This document shows, piece after piece, positions 22,772 to 31,471 of a DNA stretch of 64,000 nt. Positions within the stretch are counted from its first letter, which is position 1. Each line of letters starts with the position of its first letter. The notes beneath the pieces were generated by a model. It searched no databases. It had not been told where the DNA came from and saw only the letters and a list, made by a program, of their open reading frames with translations. A program made the position numbers and the translations under genes. Origin of the DNA: Massilia forsythiae (GTDB taxonomy: Bacteria; Pseudomonadota; Gammaproteobacteria; Burkholderiales; Burkholderiaceae_D); assembly GCF_012849555.1 (NCBI RefSeq), contig NZ_CP051685.1, positions 4,340,001-4,404,000 on the forward strand, given 5' to 3'.

Positions 22772-23728
22772 ATGTTCTCCTTCGGTAGCGTCGCACTGGT
22801 GATCTTCATCGTCGCCCTGGTGTTCGTGTTCAAGACCATCAACGTCGTGCCGCAGCAGCACGCCTGGGTGGTCGAACGTCTCGGCAAGTACCACGCCACC
22901 CTGGCGCCAGGACTGAACATCGTGGTGCCATTCATCGACCGCATCGCGTACAAACACAGCCTGAAGGAGATTCCGCTGGACGTGCCGCCGCAGGTCTGCA
23001 TCACGCGCGACAACACGCAACTGCAGGTGGACGGCATCCTGTACTTCCAGGTGACCGATGCCATGCGCGCCTCGTACGGCTCGTCCAACTACATCCAGGC
23101 GATCACCCAGCTGGCGCAGACCACGCTGCGCTCGGTCATCGGCAAGATGGAACTGGACAAGACCTTCGAGGAGCGCGACCACATCAACACCACCATCGTC
23201 AACGCGATCGACGAATCGGCCGCCAACTGGGGTGTCAAGGTGCTGCGCTACGAGATCAAGGACCTGACGCCGCCGGCCGAGATCCTGCACGCGATGCAGC
23301 GCCAGATCACCGCCGAGCGCGAGAAGCGCGCGCTGATCGCGGCGTCGGAAGGACGGCGCCAGGAAGCGATCAACATCGCCAGCGGCGAGCGCGAGGCGGC
23401 CATCGCCCGTTCCGAAGGCGAGAAGCAGGCGGCGATCAACCGTGCCCAGGGCGATGCGACCGCGATCGTGGCGCTGGCCGACGCCAGCGCCACCGCGCTG
23501 CGCCAGGTGGGCGACGCCATCCGCAGCCCGGGCGGGGCAGACGCCGTCAATCTGCGCGTGGCCGAGCGCTACGTGGATGCGTTCGGCAAGCTGGCCAAAA
23601 CCAACAATTCCATCATCGTGCCGGCCGACCTGGGCGACATGAGTGGCCTGATCGCCAGCGCGCTGCAGATCGTCAAGAGCCAGAAGCCGGACCTGATCCG
23701 CGCGACCACGTCCACGCCGAATGCCTGA
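22772..23728 (+). CDS. SPFH/stomatin-like protein (QmcA family)
   Basis: The 318-residue protein has one N-terminal membrane helix (about 5-20), an SPFH/band-7 domain (about 25-190) starting with VPQQHAWVVERLGKYH, and a long charged helix (about 190-260) ending in a C-terminal tail. The family forms large oligomeric rings in membrane microdomains and can modulate FtsH protease. It follows the NfeD gene in the classical pair. The start at 22772 gives the conserved short N-terminus; upstream in-frame sequence overlaps nfeD and is rejected. Confidence 0.93.
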   Translation: MFSFGSVALVIFIVALVFVFKTINVVPQQHAWVVERLGKYHATLAPGLNIVVPFIDRIAYKHSLKEIPLDVPPQVCITRDNTQLQVDGILYFQVTDAMRASYGSSNYIQAITQLAQTTLRSVIGKMELDKTFEERDHINTTIVNAIDESAANWGVKVLRYEIKDLTPPAEILHAMQRQITAEREKRALIAASEGRRQEAINIASGEREAAIARSEGEKQAAINRAQGDATAIVALADASATALRQVGDAIRSPGGADAVNLRVAERYVDAFGKLAKTNNSIIVPADLGDMSGLIASALQIVKSQKPDLIRATTSTPNA

Positions 23729-23770
23729 ACGCGCCTTGCAGCGGGCGCGCCTGGCAGCCTGGCCTTCAGG

Positions 23771-24718
23771 CTAGGGCACCGGCGCCGTGGATCGGGCGGC
23801 GCCGGCGGGGTCCGCGGGGGCGATCAGCAGGCGCTGCGCAGCCGGGTCGAACAGCACCCGCCGCGCCGCGAAGAAGGGCGCGCCCAGCAGCCCGTCGAAG
23901 GGGGCGCCGTCCAGGGACATGGCGCGCGCCTTCATCGCGCCCAGCGCCGCGCCGCCTTCGGTGCGCACGTCGGGCAAGTTGCATGGATCAGGCGCGTCGC
24001 CCGCGTCGTCGCATCTGCCTGCGGTGCCCGCCAGGCTGCCCGGGTTGATGAAGTTGAGCGGGGCGCCCGTGTCCAGCACCAGCTTGAGCGGCTTGCTACC
24101 CACGCGCAGCGTCACGTAAGGTCCGGTCTTGCCGTGTTCCAGGCGCAGCGACTGCCAGCCGGCGGCGCGCGCCTCGGGATCGGCAAGCGGATGCCGGCCG
24201 GGCGCGTAGATGGTCAGTGTGCGCCGTGCGTAATCGAACATCAGCGCGCGCTCGCCGAACGCGAGCAGGTCGATGGCGCCGCCGTTGCGCGCGCGCGTAA
24301 GCTCCGCATCCGGGCCTTCGGGTGCGCCGCCCCAGTTCACATGCACGCGTCCACGCACCGGTTCCAAGGCGGTGCGGCCGACGGTCACGCGCCGTGCGAC
24401 CAGCTTGCGCACCTCGTGCACCTGGCCGAGCAGGTCGGAAAACCGGCTCGTCTCGTCCAGCATGGTGACCGAGCCGGCGTCGTCGATGGTCGCGGTCGGC
24501 AGCGAGATGCCGAAGCCGCCGCCGCTGTCGAACATCATCTCGCTGCGCGCCGCGCCGACGGCGACCTGCACGAAAGGCAGGCCGTTGACGAAGCGCAGCG
24601 GGACGACGGCGGGCGCTGGAGACGGGGCCGATTGCGCGATGGCGCTGCCGGCGAGGAGGGCCAGCAGCACGGCGGGCAGGCGCAAGGCGGGAAGGCAGGA
24701 ACGAAGGAAGGGCGGCAT
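23771..24718 (-). CDS. Secreted retropepsin-like aspartic protease with two D-[ST]-G motifs
   Basis: From the ATG at 24718 the protein is 315 residues with a signal peptide ending around SAIAQS (residue 30). Two aspartyl protease motifs are present, MMFDSGGG (Asp64) and LVLDTGAPLN (Asp216), so a single chain could provide both halves of a pepsin-like active site. A TTG at 24757 would add 13 residues. The predicted location is periplasmic. The substrate is unknown and neighbours give no clue. Confidence 0.75.
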   Translation of the reverse strand: MPPFLRSCLPALRLPAVLLALLAGSAIAQSAPSPAPAVVPLRFVNGLPFVQVAVGAARSEMMFDSGGGFGISLPTATIDDAGSVTMLDETSRFSDLLGQVHEVRKLVARRVTVGRTALEPVRGRVHVNWGGAPEGPDAELTRARNGGAIDLLAFGERALMFDYARRTLTIYAPGRHPLADPEARAAGWQSLRLEHGKTGPYVTLRVGSKPLKLVLDTGAPLNFINPGSLAGTAGRCDDAGDAPDPCNLPDVRTEGGAALGAMKARAMSLDGAPFDGLLGAPFFAARRVLFDPAAQRLLIAPADPAGAARSTAPVP

Positions 24719-24795
24719 GGGTGGCAAGCGATGGGAAAGATGCCATCCTAGCCGCAAACGGCGTTACGGGGGCGAATCGATCGCCGCCGTGCCGG

Positions 24796-24829
24796 GTAGG
24801 GTGGAGAGCTCCGCTGTCCACGCGTTCGA
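24796..24829. repeat. Dispersed palindromic repeat, single copy B
   Basis: GTAGGGTGGAGAGCTCCGCTGTCCACGCGTTCGA is the reverse orientation of the unit at 61091-61125, with a degenerate centre. It lies between the retropepsin-like gene and the siderophore receptor gene. Confidence 0.65.
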
Positions 24830-24913
24830 CCGGCGTGACTGGGAACAACGGCATTGCGCTGCGAACGTCGGATGAACGCACGGAGACCATCCGTCGAGAC
24901 ATTGACAACGCCG

Positions 24914-27127
24914 TCAGAAATCCACGCTCGCCGACAGCGTGAACGTGCGCGGCGCACCCAGCACCAGGTAGCCGTAGCCCGGATAGCCGCCCGCCGACGC
25001 CCAGTAGCTGCGGTCGAAGGCATTGTCGACGCGCGCGCGCAGGGTCACGTCGCGTTCCAGCACGCGGGCCAGGTAGTTGGCGCCCAGGTCCAGGCGCGTC
25101 CAGGACGGCAGCTGCTGGGTGTTGGCGCCGTCGGCGTATTGCTTGGAGGTGGTCAGGGCGCGCGCCGTCAGCGCCAGGCCGGCCACCTGCGGCACGTCCC
25201 AGTCGGCGCCCAGGTTCAGCTGGGTGCCGGGCACGCCGATCGCGTCCTTGCCGGCGTTCACGCCGCCGGCGGTGCGGCGCTGTTCGGCGTCCAGCAGGGT
25301 CAGGCCGCCCAGCACGCGCAGCCCCTGGGCCGGCATGCCGAACACCGACAGCTCGGCGCCGCGGTTGCGCTGCTCGCCGTTCAGGCCGAAGCGGCGGTCG
25401 ACCACGAAGCCCAGCGGCTGCGAGGTGGTGAACAGCGCCAGGCTGGCGCCCAGCTTGCCGCCATCGTATTTGACGCCGACTTCCTTCTGGCGCGAGGTAT
25501 ACGGCGCGAACACTTCGCCCTGGTTGACGATGTTCACGCCCGCGGCCACCGGTCCCTTCTGCAGCGCTTCGATGTAGTTGGCGTAGACCGAGACGTTCTT
25601 CAGGGGCTTGTAGACGATGCCGGCCACCGGCGTGGTGGCGCTCTTGTCATAGGCCGCGTTCTGGACGCCGCTGTTGTAGTCGTAGCCGAAGTCCTTGATG
25701 GTCTGGCGGCGCGCGCCCACGGTCACGCGCACGGCGTCGTCGAACAGGGCGAGCGTGTCGGCCACTGCGTAGCTGCCCAGGATCGACTTGCGCGTCAGCA
25801 GCGGCGCGTCCAGGCGGCCGCCGGTGAAGAAGTCGTTCGGCGGCGCAGCGACGTCGACCGGCGCGTACAGGTTCGAGGCCCAGCCGCTGAAGTTGCCCAG
25901 GGCGTAGGCGTTGCGTTCCTTGACCTCGAAGGCCGAGGCGGTGACGCTGACGGTGTGCTTGACCGGGCCGGTGGCGAAGTCGCCGCGCGCGCCGATCTCG
26001 CCGGTGCGCACCTGGTCGCGGCGCGCATTGTCGAAGCGCGTCATGACGGTGGCGCCGGCGTTGCTGGTGGTGGTCGGCGAGGCCAGCACGTTGGTCTCGT
26101 CGCCGTTGCGCGCGCCGGCGGCGGCCCAGGCCACCAGGTTCGGCGCCAGGTCGACTTCGCCGCGCAGCGTGCCGAAGGTGTCGCGCTCGCTGGACCTGGT
26201 CCAGGGCTGGGCGAAGTTGCTGTCGCCGTCCGGCGCGCGCGGGACGGCCAGGCCGGCGCCGGTGGTCACGCTCGGGCGCGCGGCGTCCAGCTTGTGTTCC
26301 TGGAAGCCGAGGTCGGCCGACAGGCGGTAGGCATCGCCGCGGTAGTCGAGGCCGACCGACAGCAGGTTCAGCTGGCGTTGTTCGCGGTCGACCGCGGTGT
26401 CGCCGTCGCGCCGCACCGCGTTGACGCGGATGCCGCCGCGGCGCTCGTCGCCGAAGCGGCGCGCCACGTCGAAGGCGCCGTAGCCCTGGCCGCCCGATTC
26501 GATGCCCAGGGTCGCCCGGCTCAGGTCGCTGTTCGGGGCGCGCTTGGGCAGCAGGTTGATCATGCCGCCGATGCCGCCGCTCCCTGGCGTCGAGCCGTTG
26601 ATGAAGCTGTTGGCGCCGCGCAGCACTTCCACGCGCTCCAGCAGTTCCGCCGCCACGAACTGGCGCGGCAGCAAACCGTATAAACCGTTGTACGCGAGGT
26701 CGTCCGAGTTCACCGGGAAGCCGCGGATCACGTACAGTTCCTGGAAATTGCCGAAGCCGCGCGCCACCCGCACCGAGGGGTCGTTCAGCACCACGTCGGC
26801 CACGCTGCGCGCCTGCTGGTCCTGGATCAGCGCCTGGGTGTAGTTGGTGGCGTTGAAGGGGGCGTCCATGATGTCGACGTTGCCGAGCAGGCCGAGACGG
26901 CCGCCGCGCGCCACCTGGCCGCCGGCATAGGCGGCGGGCAAGCCCTGGGCCGAGGCGTCGGCCGAGGCGCTCACCACCACGGTCGACATGTCGGCCCCGG
27001 ATTGTTGGCCCTCCACAGTCTGGGCGGAGGCGGCGCCGGCGGCCAGCAGCAGGGCGCCGATGGCGATCGGGGTGAGCGAAGTGAACGGAATGAGCGGCAA
27101 GGCGTGGATCTTCATGGAACTGTACAT
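24914..27127 (-). CDS. TonB-dependent siderophore receptor
   Basis: The 737-residue outer-membrane protein has a signal peptide (MKIHALPLIP onward, ending AASAQT) and a plug domain (about 65-200) with VVVSASADASAQ and YVIRGFPVNSDDLAYNGLYG. A 22-strand barrel ends in a terminal phenylalanine (FTLSASVDF). The LNDPSVRVARGFG-type plug is that of ferric-siderophore receptors, which import chelates using TonB-ExbBD energy. A second in-frame Met (MKIHAL, 27115) is a possible start. Two Fur-like boxes lie upstream, so iron repression is expected. It is divergent from a PepSY gene. Confidence 0.93.
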   Translation of the reverse strand: MYSSMKIHALPLIPFTSLTPIAIGALLLAAGAASAQTVEGQQSGADMSTVVVSASADASAQGLPAAYAGGQVARGGRLGLLGNVDIMDAPFNATNYTQALIQDQQARSVADVVLNDPSVRVARGFGNFQELYVIRGFPVNSDDLAYNGLYGLLPRQFVAAELLERVEVLRGANSFINGSTPGSGGIGGMINLLPKRAPNSDLSRATLGIESGGQGYGAFDVARRFGDERRGGIRVNAVRRDGDTAVDREQRQLNLLSVGLDYRGDAYRLSADLGFQEHKLDAARPSVTTGAGLAVPRAPDGDSNFAQPWTRSSERDTFGTLRGEVDLAPNLVAWAAAGARNGDETNVLASPTTTSNAGATVMTRFDNARRDQVRTGEIGARGDFATGPVKHTVSVTASAFEVKERNAYALGNFSGWASNLYAPVDVAAPPNDFFTGGRLDAPLLTRKSILGSYAVADTLALFDDAVRVTVGARRQTIKDFGYDYNSGVQNAAYDKSATTPVAGIVYKPLKNVSVYANYIEALQKGPVAAGVNIVNQGEVFAPYTSRQKEVGVKYDGGKLGASLALFTTSQPLGFVVDRRFGLNGEQRNRGAELSVFGMPAQGLRVLGGLTLLDAEQRRTAGGVNAGKDAIGVPGTQLNLGADWDVPQVAGLALTARALTTSKQYADGANTQQLPSWTRLDLGANYLARVLERDVTLRARVDNAFDRSYWASAGGYPGYGYLVLGAPRTFTLSASVDF

Positions 27128-27131
27128 GTTT

Positions 27132-27153
27132 GATAAGAATGATTCTCATTATA
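27132..27153. promoter_or_regulatory. Fur box upstream of siderophore receptor
   Basis: GATAAGAATGATTCTCATTATA matches the Fur consensus GATAATGATAATCATTATC well and is nearly palindromic. It starts only 5 nt from the receptor start codon, so Fur bound with iron would block its transcription or the start of elongation. Confidence 0.8.
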
Positions 27154-27174
27154 GCCCGCCGCCCTTGCATTCGT

Positions 27175-27193
27175 AAATGAGAACCATTACTAT
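27175..27193. promoter_or_regulatory. Second Fur-like box between the divergent iron genes
   Basis: AAATGAGAACCATTACTAT contains ATGAGAACCATTA, close to the Fur half-site pattern. It lies 21 nt from the first box, on the side of the PepSY gene, which suggests co-repression of both divergent genes. Confidence 0.55.
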
Positions 27194-27269
27194 CCGGGCG
27201 CGTGCGCCACAGGTTCGCCTGCGGCCGCGCGTCCCATCCGACGTCATCCCGCCTTCCGATCGCCCCCAC

Positions 27270-28469
27270 ATGACTCCCGTACAACTGCGCCGCTGGTCCT
27301 GGATCCACAAGTGGAGCAGCCTGGTCTGCACCGTCTTCATGCTGCTGCTGTGCCTGACCGGCCTGCCGCTGATCTACCACCACGAGATCGGCCACCTGCT
27401 GGGCAACGAGATCGAAGCGCCGGCGCTGCCCGCCGCGCTGGCCGCCGAAGGCAAGGCGCCGCCGCGCGCCGACATCGACCAGGTGATCGCCGCCGGCAAG
27501 GCGCGCTATCCAGGCAAGGTCATGATGTACATGTCGCAGGACAAGGACGAGCCGGCGCTGTGGTTTCTGACCATGGGCGACCATCCGACCGACGAGCACT
27601 TCAAGTCGATCGCGGTCGACGCCCGCACCGCCCGCTACGTGGGCGAGCCGCCGATCGAGGGCGGCGGCTTCATGTCGCTGATGTTCCACCTGCACGTCGA
27701 TTTGTTCGCCGGCCTGTGGGGCAAGCTGTTCCTCGGCTTCATGGGCCTGCTGCTGCTGGCGGCGATCGTCTCCGGCGTGGTGCTGTACGCGCCCTTCATG
27801 CGCAAGCTCGACTTCGGCACCGTGCGCCATGGCCGCACCGCGCGCCTGAAATGGCTCGACCTGCACAACCTGCTCGGCATCGTCACGCTGGTGTGGGCGC
27901 TGGTGGTCGGCGCCACCGGCGTCGTCAACACCTGGGCCGACCTGCTCTTGAAGGTGTGGCAAGCCACCGAGATCGCCGAGATGACGGAGCCCTACCGGGG
28001 CCAGCCGGCGCCCACGCGACTGGCGTCGATGCAGACCACGATCGCGCGCGCCGAGGCCGCCGAGCCGGGCATGGCGGTCGGCTTCGTCGCCTTTCCTGGC
28101 ACGCCGTTCGCCACGCCGCATCACTACGGCGTCTACATGCACGGCGACCAGGCGCTCACGGCGCGCCTGTACAAGCCGGTGCTGGTGGACGCCCAGACCG
28201 CCGAGATCACCGACCGCCGCAATCTGCCGTGGTACCTGACCGCGCTGCTGGTGTCGCAACCGCTGCATTTCGGCGACTACGGCGGCGCCGGCATGCAGCT
28301 GCTGTGGGCGCTGCTCGACGTCGCCACCATCGTCGTGCTGGGCAGCGGGCTGTACTTATGGGTCAAGCGCGGACGCTCGGCCAGGGCCGAAGCGAAGGCG
28401 CGCAAGGGCGCCGGCGGCGCCGTCGAGACGGCCGCGCCGGCGCTGGCGCGCGGCGGGGAAGGGCGATGA
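27270..28469 (+). CDS. PepSY-domain membrane protein, iron-uptake associated
   Basis: The 399-residue protein starts MTPVQLRRWSWIHKWSSLVC and has four membrane helices: about 18-38, 155-180, 205-230 and 350-370. Two PepSY-like periplasmic segments lie between them (PepSY_TM family). Such proteins often accompany TonB siderophore receptors and are proposed to be inner-membrane reductases or uptake helpers; the mechanism is not settled. The start at 27270 is preferred over 27177, which overlaps the second Fur box. The stop overlaps a small downstream gene by four bases. Confidence 0.88.
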   Translation: MTPVQLRRWSWIHKWSSLVCTVFMLLLCLTGLPLIYHHEIGHLLGNEIEAPALPAALAAEGKAPPRADIDQVIAAGKARYPGKVMMYMSQDKDEPALWFLTMGDHPTDEHFKSIAVDARTARYVGEPPIEGGGFMSLMFHLHVDLFAGLWGKLFLGFMGLLLLAAIVSGVVLYAPFMRKLDFGTVRHGRTARLKWLDLHNLLGIVTLVWALVVGATGVVNTWADLLLKVWQATEIAEMTEPYRGQPAPTRLASMQTTIARAEAAEPGMAVGFVAFPGTPFATPHHYGVYMHGDQALTARLYKPVLVDAQTAEITDRRNLPWYLTALLVSQPLHFGDYGGAGMQLLWALLDVATIVVLGSGLYLWVKRGRSARAEAKARKGAGGAVETAAPALARGGEGR

Positions 28470-28645
28470 AGACGACGGCGCAGATCTGGGGCATGCCGGT
28501 GCTGCTCGGCATCCTGAACCTCGCCGGGCTGCTGGTGGGACTGGTGGGCGACGGCGTGTGGGACCTGGTGTCGGTGGCCGCACTGGCCGTGCCGGTGCTG
28601 GTGGGCGGCTGGCACTGGGCCAAGCCGCTCAAGTCGCCGCACTAA
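28466..28645 (+). CDS. Small two-helix membrane protein
   Basis: The ATG overlaps the PepSY stop codon (ATGA), so it is translationally coupled. The 59-residue product (MKTTAQIWGMPVLLGILNLA at its start) is almost entirely two hydrophobic helices and ends WHWAKPLKSPH. Comparable tiny proteins follow PepSY genes in other betaproteobacteria. It may be an accessory subunit for the iron system; the function is unknown. Confidence 0.75.
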   Translation: MKTTAQIWGMPVLLGILNLAGLLVGLVGDGVWDLVSVAALAVPVLVGGWHWAKPLKSPH

Positions 28646-28675
28646 GACATGTTCTAAGCGCCGCAGCGGGGCCGC

Positions 28676-28921
28676 TCAGCGCTCGGCGCGGCCGGCGCGC
28701 CGTTCGGGCGGATCGCCTTCGTGGAAGCCGGCCACGAAGACCATCAGCAAATCGTTGTCGATCTTCTCGAATCCCGCTTCCAGCAGGTTGTTGGCGAAGT
28801 TGTGCAGTTCGGCCTCGCCGGCCTCCTTGCCGGCATGGTCCAGCGCGCGCCGCGTGATCTTGCCCAGTTCGAATGCCACTTCGGCAGTGGCCGCCTTTGC
28901 CGGGTCGCGCATGTTAGGCAT
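28676..28921 (-). CDS. Small protein of unknown function
   Basis: This 81-residue soluble protein (MPNMRDPAKAATAEVAFELG at its start) has heptad-like helical sequence and an acidic middle. The start could be 28921 or 28912. Both abut or overlap the stop of a 16-residue upstream ORF that has a better ribosome site. I do not recognise a family. It is convergent with the small membrane protein gene, 30 nt apart. Confidence 0.6.
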   Translation of the reverse strand: MPNMRDPAKAATAEVAFELGKITRRALDHAGKEAGEAELHNFANNLLEAGFEKIDNDLLMVFVAGFHEGDPPERRAGRAER

Positions 28922-28964
28922 CCACGCGGAACGAAGCACGGGAGCGGTGCGGATGATGGGACAT
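28914..28964 (-). CDS. Possible 16-residue leader peptide (MSHHPHRSRASFRVDA)
   Basis: GGAAGGA stands 5 nt before this ATG, a much stronger ribosome site than the downstream gene has. The ORF ends in TAA exactly at the start of the following gene, so ribosomes terminating here could reinitiate there. It contains three histidines and three arginines. It may be a coupling peptide or a chance ORF. Confidence 0.35.
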   Translation of the reverse strand: MSHHPHRSRASFRVDA

Positions 28965-29172
28965 GATGTTCCTTCCAAAAAAATGATGACGGGCCGCCGA
29001 AGCCGGGCGTTCCCCGGCCTCGCAGGCGATAGCCGATTTTATCAAAATGCCCACTCTGCCGTTGCCGCGCGCGGGACCAAGCGGACGCCGTCGCGGGTTT
29101 AATCTTCTGCTAAGCATCGGGCCGTCAATACCACGTATAACTTCGTCACCACAACAACGAAGGAGTCTCGCG

Positions 29173-29856
29173 GTGAAAACCTGGGTGCGCAACAACAAAG
29201 GCTTCCTGGCCTTCCTGGTCCTGTTCGGCGTGTTCCGCACCGCGGTAGCGGACTGGAACCCGATTCCCTCGGCGTCGATGCATCCGAACTTGCTGGAAGG
29301 GGACGTGGTGCTGGTCAACCGCGTGGCCTTCGACCTGAAGGTGCCGCTGACCGACGTGGTGCTGGCGCGTACCGGCGAGCCCGCGCGCGGCGACATCGTC
29401 ACCTTCCGCTCGCCGCAGGGCGGCACGCTCTTGATCAAGCGCGTGGTGGCGCTGCCCGGCGACACCGTCGAGATGCGCAACGAGCGCCTGTACATCAACG
29501 GCAAGGGCGCCGACTACAAGCTGGTGGAGGAATCGCTGGATTCGGTCGGCGGCAGCGCGGTGCGCGCGCTGCAGCTGGCGGAATCCTTCGACGGCGCCGG
29601 CGGCAGGCGCCGCCATATCCAGGTGCTGCCGGAGATCAGGGCGGCGCGCAACTTCGGTCCGCTGACCGTGCCCGCCGGCGAGTACCTGATGCTGGGCGAT
29701 AACCGCGACAACAGCGCCGACTCGCGCGTGATCGGCCTGGTGCCGCGCAAGCTGCTGGTCGGGCGCGCCGAGCGGGTGCTGGTGTCGGCCGACTACCAGG
29801 GTAACTGGATGCCGCGCACCGAGCGCTTCGGGATGTCGCTGTACCGGCACGAATGA
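29173..29856 (+). CDS. lepB: Signal peptidase I
   Basis: LepB cleaves signal peptides from exported proteins at the inner membrane. The 227-residue protein has one N-terminal membrane helix, the catalytic Ser35 in IPSASMHPN, the general-base Lys89 in LLIKRVVALPGD, and GDNRDNSADSR near the C-terminus. The start is a GTG at 29173, chosen because AGGAG lies 8 nt upstream; the longer in-frame start at 29047 has no ribosome site. It differs from the usual lepA-lepB-rnc operon copy by standing alone, so it may be a second signal peptidase. Confidence 0.93.
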   Translation: MKTWVRNNKGFLAFLVLFGVFRTAVADWNPIPSASMHPNLLEGDVVLVNRVAFDLKVPLTDVVLARTGEPARGDIVTFRSPQGGTLLIKRVVALPGDTVEMRNERLYINGKGADYKLVEESLDSVGGSAVRALQLAESFDGAGGRRRHIQVLPEIRAARNFGPLTVPAGEYLMLGDNRDNSADSRVIGLVPRKLLVGRAERVLVSADYQGNWMPRTERFGMSLYRHE

Positions 29857-29911
29857 TGTCCAGTGCTGGTCCATGACTGTGCGAAGAAGCGGTCATGGAC
29901 GCTCTGCATGG

Positions 29912-29931
29912 GTTCCCGCCTTCGCGGGAAC
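29912..29931. repeat. REP-type hairpin GTTCCCGC-CTTC-GCGGGAAC
   Basis: An 8-bp perfect stem with a CTTC loop is flanked by the context TGGGTTCCCGCCTTCGCGGGAACGAC. This matches a very common dispersed intergenic repeat of proteobacteria that yields RSREGGNP-like peptides in false ORFs. It lies between lepB and the MFS gene. Confidence 0.75.
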
Positions 29932-30031
29932 GACGATGCGGTCCATTACCCTGTGGCGGGATTGCCGCTACAATCGCGTCCCTCGGACGCTCGCATGGTG
30001 CAGTGCCGAATTTTCTTGTGAAGGCATTCCC

Positions 30032-31234
30032 GTGCAAAGACTCCTGACCGTCATCCTCGCCTGCCTGGGCATGGTTGGCGCATTGGCGATCGATACCTAC
30101 CTGCCGTCGATCCCCGCGATCGGCCGCCACTTCGCCGTCGGGCCCGTGGCGGTGCAGCAGACCCTGAGCGTGTTCCTGTTCACGTTCGCGTTCATGATGC
30201 TGTTCTACGGCACCCTGTCCGATTCGTTCGGACGGCGTCCGGTAATCCTGGCGGCGCTGGCGATGTACACGCTGGCTTCGTTCGGCGCGGCGCTGGCGCC
30301 GACCTTCGGCTGGCTGCTGGCGTTCCGCGCGCTGCAGGGATTGTCGGCCGGCGCCGGTTCGGTGATCGGCCAGGCCATCGTGCAGGACCGCTTCAGCGGC
30401 GCCGACGCCCAGCGCATCATGTCGCACATCATGATGGTGTTCGGCCTGGCGCCGGCGATCGCGCCGATCCTGGGCGGCTGGCTGCACGTCAGCTTCGGCT
30501 GGCGCGCCACCTTCTGGTTCCTGACCCTGTTCGGCGCCGTCATGCTGTTGGTGTGCTGGAAGCTGCTGCCGGAAAGCCTGGCGCCGGACAAGCGCCACGC
30601 CTTCCACGGCGGCGCCATTGCGCGCAACTACCTGAAAGTGCTGGGCCACCCGCAATTCCTGCTGCTGTCGCTGGCCGTGGGGCTGGCCTTCGGCGGCCTG
30701 TCGATCTACATCGGCGCCGCCGCCGACTTCGTGATGGCCATCCTGCACCTGCCCGAGACCGCGTTCGCCTGGATGTTCATCCCCCTGATCAGCGGCATGG
30801 TGATCGGCTCGGCCTGGGGCGGCAAGCGCGTGGCGCGCTACCCGGCCGGCGCGCTGCGCCGCATCGGCTACGGCCTGATGGCGCTGGCCTGTGTGCTGAA
30901 CGTCGGCTACACCGCCTGGAGCGGCGACCGGGTGGCCGTGCCGTGGGCGGTACTGCCGCTGATGGTGTACACCTTCGGCCTGGCGGTGGCGATGCCGGCG
31001 CTCCAGGTGGCGGCGCTGGGCCTGTTCCCGCACAACCGCGGGCTGGCGTCGTCGATGCTGGCCTTCATCCAGATGATGTCGTTCGCGCTGGTCTCGGGCC
31101 TGGTGGCGCCGCAGCTGTTCGGCAGCGCCTTCAAGCTGGCGTGCGGCGTGGCGGCGGGGCTGGTGCTGAGTTTTATTGCTTGCCAGCTGGCCGGATGGGC
31201 GGCGCGCGATACGGCGCAGGCGCCGGCGGCTTGA
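30032..31234 (+). CDS. Bcr/CflA family multidrug MFS exporter
   Basis: The 400-residue protein has twelve hydrophobic segments. It has the drug:H+ antiporter motif GTLSDSFGRRPVIL after helix 2 and IDTYLPSIPAIG in helix 1, typical of the Bcr/CflA group that exports bicyclomycin, chloramphenicol or sulfonamide-like drugs. The GTG at 30032 has GAAGG upstream; in-frame sequence further upstream runs through the REP hairpin and is rejected. The substrate cannot be told from sequence. Confidence 0.9.
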   Translation: MQRLLTVILACLGMVGALAIDTYLPSIPAIGRHFAVGPVAVQQTLSVFLFTFAFMMLFYGTLSDSFGRRPVILAALAMYTLASFGAALAPTFGWLLAFRALQGLSAGAGSVIGQAIVQDRFSGADAQRIMSHIMMVFGLAPAIAPILGGWLHVSFGWRATFWFLTLFGAVMLLVCWKLLPESLAPDKRHAFHGGAIARNYLKVLGHPQFLLLSLAVGLAFGGLSIYIGAAADFVMAILHLPETAFAWMFIPLISGMVIGSAWGGKRVARYPAGALRRIGYGLMALACVLNVGYTAWSGDRVAVPWAVLPLMVYTFGLAVAMPALQVAALGLFPHNRGLASSMLAFIQMMSFALVSGLVAPQLFGSAFKLACGVAAGLVLSFIACQLAGWAARDTAQAPAA

Positions 31235-31270
31235 TACATGGAGCCCCCGTGACGCCGCCGGTTTCTCAGA

Positions 31271-31433
31271 GTGGACGGCTAGGCCGTGACGTCTGCATTA
31301 CGGTCAACATGGTTGCCGTCCACGCGTTCAAACGTCGCCGGAAAATTCGCAGATCGGCCGTTACCGATCACCGCGTGGACGGCGCGATAGGCGTCGATAC
31401 GCGAGCATGCCCGGTATAGCCGTCCACCCTACG
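31271..31433. repeat. Dispersed palindromic repeat, doublet copy C
   Basis: Two related units in inverted order. The left one (31271-31334) runs from GTGGACGGC to GCCGTCCACGCGTTCAAACG, and the right one (31372-31433) from CGCGTGGACGGCGCG to AGCCGTCCACCCTACG. Each unit can fold on itself and the pair can fold together. It lies between the convergent MFS and smpB genes. Confidence 0.75.
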
Positions 31434-31471
31434 TCTGGACGCCTGCAATGGACATGCCGGGCGCTACGACA

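Noticed and set aside
24721..24757. TTG start for the retropepsin-like protein
   Set aside because: It adds 13 residues before an otherwise good signal peptide beginning at ATG 24718.
25647..28268. 873-codon open frame antisense to the PepSY gene and in an alternative frame of the receptor gene
   Set aside because: It crosses the Fur-box region and both real genes, and its sequence is low-complexity shadow coding.
29873..30031. N-terminal extension of the MFS exporter containing VPAFAG
   Set aside because: This is translation of the REP hairpin; the GTG at 30032 has a ribosome site and gives the normal protein length.
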